NCBI GenBank assembly: GCA_947303825.1
Contig: CAMYZK010000084.1
Span: 1-9,051 of the forward strand
From: an uncultured Prevotella sp.
Lineage (GTDB): Bacteria > Bacteroidota > Bacteroidia > Bacteroidales > Bacteroidaceae
Reading direction: 5' to 3'
DNA length: 9,051 nucleotides
Shown here piece after piece: positions 1 to 8,100 of the stretch (the first letter of the stretch is position 1; each line of letters begins with the position of its first letter). The translations under genes were made by a program, and so were the position numbers. Under the pieces are notes generated by a model. That model did no database searches. It saw only the letters and a program-made list of their open reading frames with translations, and was not told the DNA's origin.

Positions 1-49
1 AGCGCGGGCGTCCTCGCCCGCAATGGTGGCGGGCGAGGACGCCCGCGCT
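1..49. repeat. Perfect inverted repeat made of two back-to-back hairpins (REP/BIME-like)
   Basis: Positions 1-21 are the exact reverse complement of 29-49, separated by a 7-base spacer (AATGGTG). Each arm is itself palindromic: GCGGGCG at 4-10 pairs with CGCCCGC at 15-21 across a TCCT loop, and GCGGGCG at 29-35 pairs with CGCCCGC at 40-46 across AGGA. The DNA or RNA can therefore form either one 21-bp stem or two 7-bp hairpins. The arms are 18/21 G+C, far above the following 47 bases. No T-run follows on either visible side, which argues against a classical intrinsic terminator, although it could still end or stabilise an upstream transcript. The layout resembles paired REP elements; that family assignment is inference. 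The element touches the window edge and may extend further left. Confidence 0.85.
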
Positions 50-96
50 CCCAGACAAACAGCTGTAATAATTGTTAGCGTATAAAAAGAAATAAG

Positions 97-1596
97 ATGA
101 AGAAGTCAATTATCATTTCCTGCATGCTGGCAGCCGTAGCGGCTCTCCATGCAACAAATCCTGTAACAGTAACGGTGTATACCAAGCAACATCAGACGGT
201 GACAGGCTTCGGCGCAGCCTGCTGCGACGGTGCCATGTGCCCGTATGGTACCGACACGAACCCCGTGAGGCTGCTCTACGGTCCTACCTCGAAGATTGGA
301 CTGAACATTATGCGCATGGAGATATCGCCAAGCTTCAAGGGCGATGAGAATGCCAGCTGGAGCACCTACAACTGGCAGGGTTGTGTGCCGTCTGCAAAGC
401 TTGTGAAACAGCGCGGAGGAATAGTCTTCGGTACGCCATGGTCGCCTCCAGGCGCCTATAAGACCAACGGCACGGCACAGGGCGGTAACTCAGAGAAACA
501 TGGATACAAGAAGGGTAAGCTGCGCGAGGACTGCTACGAGAAGTTTTTCCCTTGGCTCAACTCTTACCTTCAATACATGAAGTCGAAGGGTGTGGCCGTT
601 GATGCCGTCTCTATACAGAACGAACCCGACTGGTGGGTAGACTACTCCGGATGCCTCTACGAGCCGGAGGAGCTGGTGACCCTTGTGAAGAACCATGCCT
701 ACATGCTCGACAGGGAGACATATCCCGGCGTGAGACTCATCAGCGGCGAGAGCCTGGGCTTCACTCAGAACTATACTGACCCCCTTATGAACGACTCTAC
801 ATGCCGCAAGCATATCGACATTGTGGCAGGACATCTCTATGGTCATGCACCTCTCGATTATATGAAGAAATCGGCTGTCCTTGCTGCCAAGTACGGCAAG
901 GAGGTGTGGATGACCGAGCACTCGTCGACCGACAACATCGGGGAACGCCTACCCAACTGGCACGAGCAGCTGCTCTTTGCCGAGGAGCTTAACGAGTGCA
1001 TGCTCTCCGGCTGTACGGGATACATCTATTGGTACATGCGCGCACACTGGGCCTTCGTAGGCACTGGCGAATCGAAATATGGCACTGCCAACAAGAAGAA
1101 CACCCTGTTGCCAAGAGCCTACGTCATCTCTCACTTTGCCAAGCATGTCACTGGCTCCACGCGTCTGGGCACGGCATGCAGCGTCACGCTGAAGACCGAA
1201 GCCGACTTCGAGGCATCGGCCTTTATCAAGGGAGACTCCCTCATCGTCATGGCCATCGACACCACCGGCACGGGCAGGACTATGAACCTCAAGCTGCCCT
1301 ATGACGTGAAAAGCGGCGTATGCCTGCAGTCTACTTCCAACGAGTCGCTCTGCAAGGAGCTGCCTGTCACCATCGGCGAGCCTGTTCAGAACCTGACGCT
1401 CGACATTCCCGCACGCAGCCTTAACACCTTCATCTTCCAGATAGACAACGGCAGTGCAGCCATCAGCGACCTCCGCAAAGAGGATGGCAACGAGGTAAAG
1501 GCCTACTACGACCTGCGGGGACACCGGCTGACGGTTCCTAAGGGCTGCTGCATAGAGAAATGGGCTGACGGCAGCACGAGGAAGGTCTTCTTCTGA
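97..1596 (+). CDS. Secreted GH30-family glycoside hydrolase, probably a glucuronoxylanase-type endo-xylanase
   Basis: This is a 499-residue exported retaining glycosidase. Residues 1-19 form a signal peptide (basic MKK, hydrophobic core, small residues before A19). GH30 hallmarks follow in order: the N-terminal strand with TVTGFGAA (34-41), TPWSPPGAYKTNG (113-125), QNEPD (174-178) with E176 as acid/base, a SGES segment (216-219), HLYG (246-249), and WMTEHS (271-276) with E274 as nucleophile. YWYMR (311-315) is followed by a SHFAKHV segment (345-351), which resembles subfamily 8 glucuronoxylanases such as Bacillus XynC. R315 may be the Arg that contacts a glucuronate side group, but I could not align it, so substrate is inferred. 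A C-terminal beta-sandwich region runs to about residue 450. Residues 469-499 (AYYDLRGHRL...) form a tail typical of secreted Bacteroidales proteins, possibly for sorting. The ATG is chosen because it gives a correct signal peptide; the leader is A-rich without a strong SD. No clear TAnnTTTG box was found between the inverted repeat and the start, so it may be cotranscribed with genes to the left. Confidence 0.9.
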   Translation: MKKSIIISCMLAAVAALHATNPVTVTVYTKQHQTVTGFGAACCDGAMCPYGTDTNPVRLLYGPTSKIGLNIMRMEISPSFKGDENASWSTYNWQGCVPSAKLVKQRGGIVFGTPWSPPGAYKTNGTAQGGNSEKHGYKKGKLREDCYEKFFPWLNSYLQYMKSKGVAVDAVSIQNEPDWWVDYSGCLYEPEELVTLVKNHAYMLDRETYPGVRLISGESLGFTQNYTDPLMNDSTCRKHIDIVAGHLYGHAPLDYMKKSAVLAAKYGKEVWMTEHSSTDNIGERLPNWHEQLLFAEELNECMLSGCTGYIYWYMRAHWAFVGTGESKYGTANKKNTLLPRAYVISHFAKHVTGSTRLGTACSVTLKTEADFEASAFIKGDSLIVMAIDTTGTGRTMNLKLPYDVKSGVCLQSTSNESLCKELPVTIGEPVQNLTLDIPARSLNTFIFQIDNGSAAISDLRKEDGNEVKAYYDLRGHRLTVPKGCCIEKWADGSTRKVFF

Positions 1597-1658
1597 GAAA
1601 ACTGTCGGAACTGGCTTTTCTGCTTCGCCCGAAAAGGAGCGAAAATAGGAAGAAAAGC

Positions 1659-1689
1659 TTTGCTGTGTGAAGAAAAATGCGTAACTTTG
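1659..1689 (+). promoter_or_regulatory. Bacteroidetes-type promoter (-33/-7) for the ATPase gene
   Basis: TTTG at 1659-1662 and TAACTTTG at 1682-1689 match the Bacteroides -33 (TTTG) and -7 (TAnnTTTG) elements recognised by the primary sigma factor of this phylum. The spacer is 19 bases, within the usual range. Transcription would begin a few bases after 1689, roughly 1694-1698, at or just past the first ATG of the open frame. That favours translation from the ATG at 1730, leaving a leader of about 35 bases. Confidence 0.65.
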
Positions 1690-1729
1690 CATCATGGGGG
1701 CTACTAGAGGCTGGTCCACATACTGCAAG

Positions 1730-3355
1730 ATGGCACAGAAAGAGGGAAACAGAAGAGGCTACGCCGTGGGCGTACAGACGTTCGACAGGATTCGCGAACA
1801 AGGTTCGGTGTATATCGACAAGACGGAGTACGTCTGGAAGATGGTGACGACCGATGCAGTCAACTTCTTCCTCAGTCGTCCGCGCCGCTTCGGTAAGTCG
1901 CTGCTGGTGGACACACTGCGCTGCTACTTCGAGGGGCGCAAGGAACTTTTCGAAGGACTGTATATATATAATGTGGAAAAAGAGTGGAAGCAATATCCTG
2001 TCATCTTCCTGAACCTCTCTAATGGCAAGTACTTCGAGAAGGAGCTGGTGCATCCTACCATCAATGTTATATTGGAGCAGGAGGAGAAAAAATTCGGAAT
2101 AGCCAAGCCTGATGACCCTACAAACTACGATGCCCGCCTGACCCGCATGATAGAGACCGCCTACCAGCAGACGGGCGAGAAGGTGGTGGTGCTTATCGAC
2201 GAATATGACGCGCCAATGCTCGACTCTAAGAACGACCCGGAGTTGCAGAACTATATCCGCAACCGCGTGCGCAATCTCTTCTCGCCGCTGAAAGCCCAGG
2301 AGCGTTACCTGCGCTTTGTGTTCCTGACGGGCATCTCCAAGTTCTCGCAACTCTCAGTGTTCAGTGAGCTGAACAACCTGCAACAGCTCACTTTCGACCC
2401 CAACTATGAAGGCATCTGCGGTATTACCGAGGAGGAACTGCTGACACAGATGAAGCCCGACATTGAACAACTCTGCGAGAGTCGCAACCGCCTGGATGCA
2501 CGCTATGGCATTGTGAATACTTACGACAGCACTGTAGCCGACTTGAAATACTGGTTTGACGGCTATCACTTCTCCAGAGAGATGACCGACATCTACTGTC
2601 CTTGGAGCCTGGTGAGTGCCTTTGCCATGGGCGACATCATGAACTTCTGGTTCTCCACCGGCACGCCAACCTCACTCATTAATATCCTACGAACCCGTTC
2701 CGACATCAGCTTGCCAGAGCTGGAAGGGTATACAGCCAAGCTTGCACGCTTCGATGCCCCTACGGAGCGCATTACCGACCCCATCCCCGCACTCTTCCAG
2801 AGCGGCTATTTGACGTTGAAGGAGTATGACCGCCGCAAGAACGAGTGGACGTTGGGGTTCCCCAACGAGGAGGTACGAGAGGGGTTTGCCGACTGCCTCT
2901 ACAAATATATGATGCCCGACTATGTAGGCAGTGGTGACACGCTGGGTATCGCCTTCAACGACCTGCGCTTCAAGGACAAGACCTTCGAGCAGTTCATTGA
3001 GGTCATCCGCAAGTGGTATGCTGGTATTCCTTACAGCATTACCGGCAAGAACCAGAACGAACAACTCTACCAGTCGCTGCTCTATGCTGCCTTTCTGGCT
3101 GTTGGCGGTGACATCAGCGCTGAAGAGCAGACCAGCGACGGGCGCATGGACCTGGCACTGAAGATGCCCGATGCCATCTATATCTTGGAACTCAAATACG
3201 GCAAGACCGCAGAGGAGGCCACAGACCAGATTGTCGCCAAGAACTATGCCGTGCGTTTCGCAGCCGACGACCGTCCCGTATGGGCCGTCGGGCTGAACAT
3301 CAGCGAAGACCACCGAACTATTGACAGCTATAAGATAGTGCAGGTGAAGCAGTAG
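1730..3355 (+). CDS. AAA-ATPase-like protein with C-terminal PD-(D/E)XK nuclease-family domain
   Basis: This is a 541-residue cytoplasmic protein of the family often annotated as AAA-ATPase-like plus PDDEXK_9, frequent in multiple copies in gut Bacteroidales. Numbered from the ATG at 1730, the N-terminal AAA part opens with VGVQTFDRIRE and YIDKTEYV, then an atypical P-loop SRPRRFGKSLL (49-59), Walker B VVLIDEYDAP (153-162) and a sensor-like segment FLTGISKFSQL (198-208). YCPWSL and FWFSTGTP in the middle are further family marks. The C-terminal nuclease-like core is GRMDLAL (D474), ELK (E487, K489) and a Q/Y pair (Q500, Y506), so the key residues look intact. No signal peptide or membrane segment is visible. 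The frame is open from an ATG at 1694, but that codon sits at the predicted transcription start and adds 12 residues outside the usual family N-terminus. Biological role is unknown; DNA processing, defence or a mobile-element link are speculation. It has its own promoter and no obvious functional tie to its neighbours. Confidence 0.88.
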   Translation: MAQKEGNRRGYAVGVQTFDRIREQGSVYIDKTEYVWKMVTTDAVNFFLSRPRRFGKSLLVDTLRCYFEGRKELFEGLYIYNVEKEWKQYPVIFLNLSNGKYFEKELVHPTINVILEQEEKKFGIAKPDDPTNYDARLTRMIETAYQQTGEKVVVLIDEYDAPMLDSKNDPELQNYIRNRVRNLFSPLKAQERYLRFVFLTGISKFSQLSVFSELNNLQQLTFDPNYEGICGITEEELLTQMKPDIEQLCESRNRLDARYGIVNTYDSTVADLKYWFDGYHFSREMTDIYCPWSLVSAFAMGDIMNFWFSTGTPTSLINILRTRSDISLPELEGYTAKLARFDAPTERITDPIPALFQSGYLTLKEYDRRKNEWTLGFPNEEVREGFADCLYKYMMPDYVGSGDTLGIAFNDLRFKDKTFEQFIEVIRKWYAGIPYSITGKNQNEQLYQSLLYAAFLAVGGDISAEEQTSDGRMDLALKMPDAIYILELKYGKTAEEATDQIVAKNYAVRFAADDRPVWAVGLNISEDHRTIDSYKIVQVKQ

Positions 3356-3366
3356 GCATCGGAAAC

Positions 3367-3394
3367 TTTTTCTCAGGGAAAACTAGTACTTTTG
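3367..3394 (+). promoter_or_regulatory. Likely Bacteroidetes-type promoter for fhs
   Basis: TACTTTTG at 3387-3394 fits the -7 consensus TAnnTTTG. The -33 side is weak: a T-run at 3367-3371 stands slightly too close and has no TTTG. Transcription would begin near 3400, giving an untranslated leader of roughly 28 bases before the ATG at 3429. The 73-base gap after the ATPase gene, together with this box, suggests fhs is transcribed on its own. Confidence 0.5.
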
Positions 3395-3428
3395 CAACCG
3401 AGAAGCAAGGAATAAGAAACATAGAATT

Positions 3429-5108
3429 ATGAAGACAGACATACAGATAGCACGGGAGTGCAAGTTGGAACATATCAACGAGATTGCCACACGGCTGGGC
3501 ATCAACCCCGAGGAGATAGACCCCTACGGCCGCTACATGGCGAAGGTGCCGGTACGACTCATCGACGAGGACAGAGTGCGGCAGAGCCGCCTCATTCTGG
3601 TCACGGCCATCAGTCCCACGAAGGCAGGCATAGGCAAGACAACGGTAAGCATCGGTCTTGCGCTGGGTCTTAACAAGCTGGGCAAGAAGGCGGTGGTGGC
3701 ACTGCGCGAGCCGTCGCTGGGCCCGTGCTTCGGCATCAAGGGCGGTGCTGCGGGCGGTGGCTATGCCCAGGTGCTGCCCATGGAGAAGATCAACCTGCAC
3801 TTCACCGGCGACTTCCATGCCGTGACGTCGGCCCACAACACCATCAGTGCCCTGCTCGACAACTACCTCTACCAGCACCGCAAGGACGGCTTCTCGCTGC
3901 GTGAGATATACTGGAAGCGGGTGCTCGATGTGAACGACCGCTCGCTGCGCAATGTAGTCACCGGACTGCGGGGCGACGGCGTCGTCTCGGAGACAGGCTT
4001 CGACATCACCCCAGCCTCTGAGCTGATGGCCATACTCTGCCTGGCCACTAGCGAGGAAGACCTGCAACGGCGCATAGAGAACATTGTGCTGGGCATCACT
4101 GCCGACGGAAAGCATTTCCGCGTGAAAGACCTGGGCGTGGCCGGCGCCATCACCGTGCTGCTGCGCGATGCCCTCAACCCTAACCTGGTGCAGACTACCG
4201 AGCACACCCCGGCCTTCATCCACGGCGGACCCTTTGCCAACATAGCCCACGGATGCAGCAGTGTGCTCGCCACGAAGATGGCCATGACCTTCGGCGACTA
4301 TGTGGTGACCGAGGCTGGCTTCGGTGCCGACCTCGGAGCAGAGAAGTTCTTCGACATCAAGTGCCGCAAGACGGGGCTGCTGCCCCGCCTCGTGGTCATC
4401 GTGGCCACCACCCAGGGACTGAAGATGCACGGCGGCGTGGCCCTCGAACACATCAAGGAACCCAACGCAGCAGGACTGACGGAGGGGCTGAAGAACCTGA
4501 ACCGCCACATACGCAACATGCAGGGCTTCGGACAGCCTGTCGTGGTGACACTCAACCGCCACGACAGCGACCAGGAGGAGGAGATAGACATCGTGCGCAA
4601 GAACTGCGAAGACCTGGGCGTGGGCTTTGCCGTCAACGAGGCCTTCCTGCGCGGAGGCGAGGGTGCCACCGAGCTGGCACAGACCGTTGTCGACACCATC
4701 GACCGCATACAGCCGCTGCCCATACACTTCACCTACAAGGAGGCCGACTGCCTGGAAGACAAAATCGAGAAGGTGTGCAAGCGCATCTATGGCGCCGCCG
4801 CCGTGGAGTATGGCAAGACGGTGAAGAAGAAGCTAGAGGCACTGCGCGCCACCTTTACCGACGAGGACGGGGCCATAGCCCACTATCCCGTATGCATAGC
4901 CAAGACGCAGTTCTCGTTTACGGCCGACTCGTCCCGCTACGGCTCGCCCGAGGGCTTCACCATCCGCATACGCGACATCATACTGAACTGCGGCAGCGAG
5001 ATGATAGTGGCCATAGCCGGCGACATGCTACGCATGCCGGGGCTGCCCAAGAGTCCGCAGGCAGAGCGCATCACCATCGTCAACGGCGAGATAGAGGGAC
5101 TATCGTAG
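3429..5108 (+). CDS. fhs: Formate--tetrahydrofolate ligase
   Basis: The enzyme joins formate to tetrahydrofolate using ATP to make 10-formyl-tetrahydrofolate (EC 6.3.4.3), feeding one-carbon units to purine and formyl-methionine synthesis in the cytoplasm. The 559 residues match the usual family length end to end. Visible marks are the P-loop [11 protein letters not shown] (62-72), LREPSLGP (92-99), the first family signature [11 protein letters not shown] (102-112), [13 protein letters not shown] (125-137), the [11 protein letters not shown] block (265-275), [16 protein letters not shown] (292-307), AKTQFSF (491-497) and MPGLPKSP (536-543). The second signature reads [12 protein letters not shown] (325-336), where many homologues have VRALK; the rest is conserved, so activity is expected. 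The ATG at 3429 gives the usual N-terminus ([10 protein letters not shown]). The gene is visibly richer in G+C at third positions than its left neighbour. No other folate gene lies in the window. Its stop is 6 bases from the stop of the convergent repeat gene. Confidence 0.97.
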   Translation: MKTDIQIARECKLEHINEIATRLGINPEEIDPYGRYMAKVPVRLIDEDRVRQSRLILVTAISPTKAGIGKTTVSIGLALGLNKLGKKAVVALREPSLGPCFGIKGGAAGGGYAQVLPMEKINLHFTGDFHAVTSAHNTISALLDNYLYQHRKDGFSLREIYWKRVLDVNDRSLRNVVTGLRGDGVVSETGFDITPASELMAILCLATSEEDLQRRIENIVLGITADGKHFRVKDLGVAGAITVLLRDALNPNLVQTTEHTPAFIHGGPFANIAHGCSSVLATKMAMTFGDYVVTEAGFGADLGAEKFFDIKCRKTGLLPRLVVIVATTQGLKMHGGVALEHIKEPNAAGLTEGLKNLNRHIRNMQGFGQPVVVTLNRHDSDQEEEIDIVRKNCEDLGVGFAVNEAFLRGGEGATELAQTVVDTIDRIQPLPIHFTYKEADCLEDKIEKVCKRIYGAAAVEYGKTVKKKLEALRATFTDEDGAIAHYPVCIAKTQFSFTADSSRYGSPEGFTIRIRDIILNCGSEMIVAIAGDMLRMPGLPKSPQAERITIVNGEIEGLS

Positions 5109-5114
5109 CTTGCC

Positions 5115-8100
5115 TCACTCCTTCTTCTTGCCGATGTTCACCGTCGGGTTGCCGTGCACCTCGGCCTTGTTGCCACCACCGTAGACGTTGCCGCGTATGT
5201 CGGCACCCTTTACGCTCTTCTGATAGTAGGTGGTGCCAGAAACGGCAGTGCCAGTAGCTGCGGTATAACTCTGAGTGTAGTAGCCCGCCACATCTGCACC
5301 AGTTGCAACAACCGCTGCTGTGTACACGTCCTTTTCGTTCTCAGTAGTCTTTAGGTAGTAGGTGGTGCCCGCTACGGCAGTGCCAGTAGCAGCAGTGTAA
5401 CTCTGGGTGTAGTAGCCCGTCACGTCAGCATCTGTTGCAACAACCGCTATCGTGTACGCCTCTTCCCCAGCCTCGGTACCGACGTTCACTGTGGGATTGC
5501 CTATCACCGCTGCTGCGTTGCCACCGCCGAAGACGTTGTAGAGGGCACCGATGGTGCCTACTTCATGGGCAGGAACATACACCGTACTGCCGCCAATCGT
5601 CTTCTTATAGCGCTCCTTCCCCTGGTTATTAGGGTCATTCTCAAGCGTATAGCCCTTGGTTGTGAACCGTTCTGCTGATGTCTGTTCACTATACCTTCCC
5701 TTCACCACATTGATGTTCACCGTTGGGTTGGCCACCATCACGGCACCGGCACCATAGCCGCCACCAAAGATGTTGCCAATGCCCGTGAACGACTTCGCGT
5801 TCACCTGCGGGTCGGCGTAAGGCAGGCGTTCTGCTTCCCTCTCAGCGGGTGTCATGGCATTGTACATGGCCTCTGTCCTATACTTCCATTCGCCACCCTC
5901 CTGATAATAGCCGTACTTGGAGTAGGCCGCCATGTTGCCGCCGCCGTATAGCTCGCCGATGATGACGGGCTTACAGCCTGTCTCGTCAATGTTCACGGTG
6001 ATAGAGCCAGCCACACGACCACCCTTGTTGTTGCCGCCGAACACCTGGTCGAAGGTGCCGTTGGTGATGTTCAGCACCACGTTGTCCAGCACGTCGGCAT
6101 CCTCAGCACCACCATAGACCTGCTTCATGCCTTGTATACAGCTCATAATCAGCGTGGCCGTGCCGTCCATGTCGGCATTCTTACCGCCACCATAGGCCTC
6201 GTCCACGTCGAAGGCACAATAGCCTTCATCGCCTTCGGCAATTGTTTCGCCGTCGAGCAGGGCCACCGATGCTATACGCACGTTACCCTTGGTGTTCGAG
6301 CCGCCATAAACGGCATGAATGGTACCACCGTAGATAGACACCTGCGTCTTACCCGTACCGTAGACAATACCATTGGTACCCGTGGAAGCCTCGCGCTCTT
6401 CCTTGGTGTCGTATGCCTCCATATCCCTGACCTTCCAAACACCTCCCTCTTGATAATGCTCAGAATAGTTCTTGTAGCCCACATTAGCTCCGGGGTTGGG
6501 CACATAAGTAGTGCCTCCGTCGTATGATACATCGTCCTTACCGTTACCGCCGCCGAACACAGAGCCAATCTCGTAGGTGCCGTTCACGGTGACCTCCGTG
6601 GCAGGCGTGGAGGCAGCATTGCCGCCGCCGTAGACGCTCTTGATGCTGGTCAGGTCGCAGCCGTCGATGATGACGCATGCCTTGGCCGTTGCCCTGGCAG
6701 TGGCATCGTCGGGATAGAAGGCCGCCAGGTTGCCACCGCCGTAGACGGCTTCCAGCTCGTAGGTTTCGGTGTTCTTGTCGGGCTTTGCCTGTTCGGTGCC
6801 TTCACTCTTCGTCAACGTCTTATAAATGTGTACGGTGGCATTTTTCTGCGGACTACCGTTCAAGTTGTTACAGCCGAAGATGGTGCCCTTCACCACGCAG
6901 TCGCCGTAGGTGGTGGTAGTAGTGGCACTTTGACCCTCACCCGTAGTCTTGGTTACGGGCTTGTTTAGTTCCACCAGCACGGTGCCATAGACCTTGGCCT
7001 CGACGGCAGTCTCAGTATTCGATGCCAGCCTTCCCAGTCCGCCGCCATAGACATTACGGTTGATGGTACCACTCTTCAAGTTGACCGTTGTGGTGGGAAC
7101 GACATCTTCCTCATTCCCATCACCATTTATATCAGCTTTGGTTGCAATATTGGTGTTGGCCAGCGAACCGCCGCCATACACATCCTCCGTTATTGTTCCG
7201 CCTTCGATGTTTACGATGACGCTGCCTTTGGTGATGCCCAGCTCACCGCCGCCAAAGACGGAGCCGCTGATGGCAGCACTGCCTTCGATAGTCACTTCGG
7301 GGTGGGTGACCAAGGCCAGGGTCTCAAGATAGGTTGAATATGCAGACTCGCTCTGGAGATAATCCCAGTCAAATCGGTCGGCTCCTACGCGGGTTTTCCA
7401 ATCACTCTTGAGTGTCATACGTCTGGACCGTTTCGTAAGGTCTTCATCTGTATTATCGAAATGAGGCGTAACACCCTTACCAGCCCCGAACACATCTTCT
7501 GCGATGGTGGTATTGCCCTTAACGGTTACATAACAATAGCCACCGCCTTTCAGTATAGAAGGCATGTTCGATGTGTCAAGGCCGTATTTGCCCACCGAGG
7601 CAATCTCGCCGCCGCCATAGACGCTATGTTCAACAGTGGCTTTTTGGTCGATGGTGACTGTAGTGTTGCCACGCACGAGAGCCGAATAGCCATGAGTCTC
7701 TAAGCCAGCACCGCCGCCGAAGACGCTGCCATTGATGGTAGGCTTGCTTTCAGCACCTCCTTCTTCGGGTGCAAGGCCCACCTTCACCTCAGTGTCGGTC
7801 TCTACACGGCCTACCTCGCCGCCGCCATAGACGTTGCCGTTCACCGTGCCGTTGCTCACGTGGACAACAGTCTTGTACGCGATACCTTTCTCACACCAGA
7901 ACGTGTCGTCCTCACCCTTGCCGGCTCCGAACACATTGCCAATCTTTGGATTGGTATTATTGTCAGGACCCACCGTTCCACCAGAGATGGTCACATTGCA
8001 AATGCCAGTGTTCTTCTTATCGGTATTGGCAGCTGTATTGTCGCTTCCGTCAGTGTTTTGCCAGGTGAACGTATTCATTTGATTAGTAATGGTATATACG

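Noticed and set aside
50..96. Promoter for the GH30 gene
   Set aside because: The region is A/T-rich, but no copy of TAnnTTTG with a TTTG box at proper spacing could be found; an ACAGCTGT palindrome at 59-66 is too short to interpret.
1615..1636. CTTTTC/GAAAAG hairpin after the GH30 stop as an intrinsic terminator
   Set aside because: Only a 6-bp A/T-rich stem with a 10-base loop and no T-run after it; too weak to call.
1961..1973. TATATATATA tract as a microsatellite or regulatory site
   Set aside because: It lies inside the ATPase coding region and simply encodes a Tyr-Ile-Tyr stretch.
949..2350. Minus-strand frames of 259 and 270 codons opposite the GH30 and ATPase genes
   Set aside because: They cover conserved catalytic motifs of the plus-strand genes, have no family resemblance, and span the plus-strand promoter.
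3368..3380. TTTTC/GAAAA mini-stem after the ATPase stop as a terminator
   Set aside because: Five A/T-rich base pairs that overlap the likely fhs promoter; not convincing.
3318..4727. 469-codon open frame on the minus strand opposite fhs
   Set aside because: It lies wholly opposite a clearly conserved enzyme, has no recognisable domain, and reads as His/Val/Gln-rich low-logic protein typical of antisense frames in GC-rich genes.
4253..5257. 334-codon plus-strand frame overlapping the end of fhs and the repeat gene
   Set aside because: Extremely Arg/His-rich composition and overlap with two real genes in other frames mark it as a shadow.
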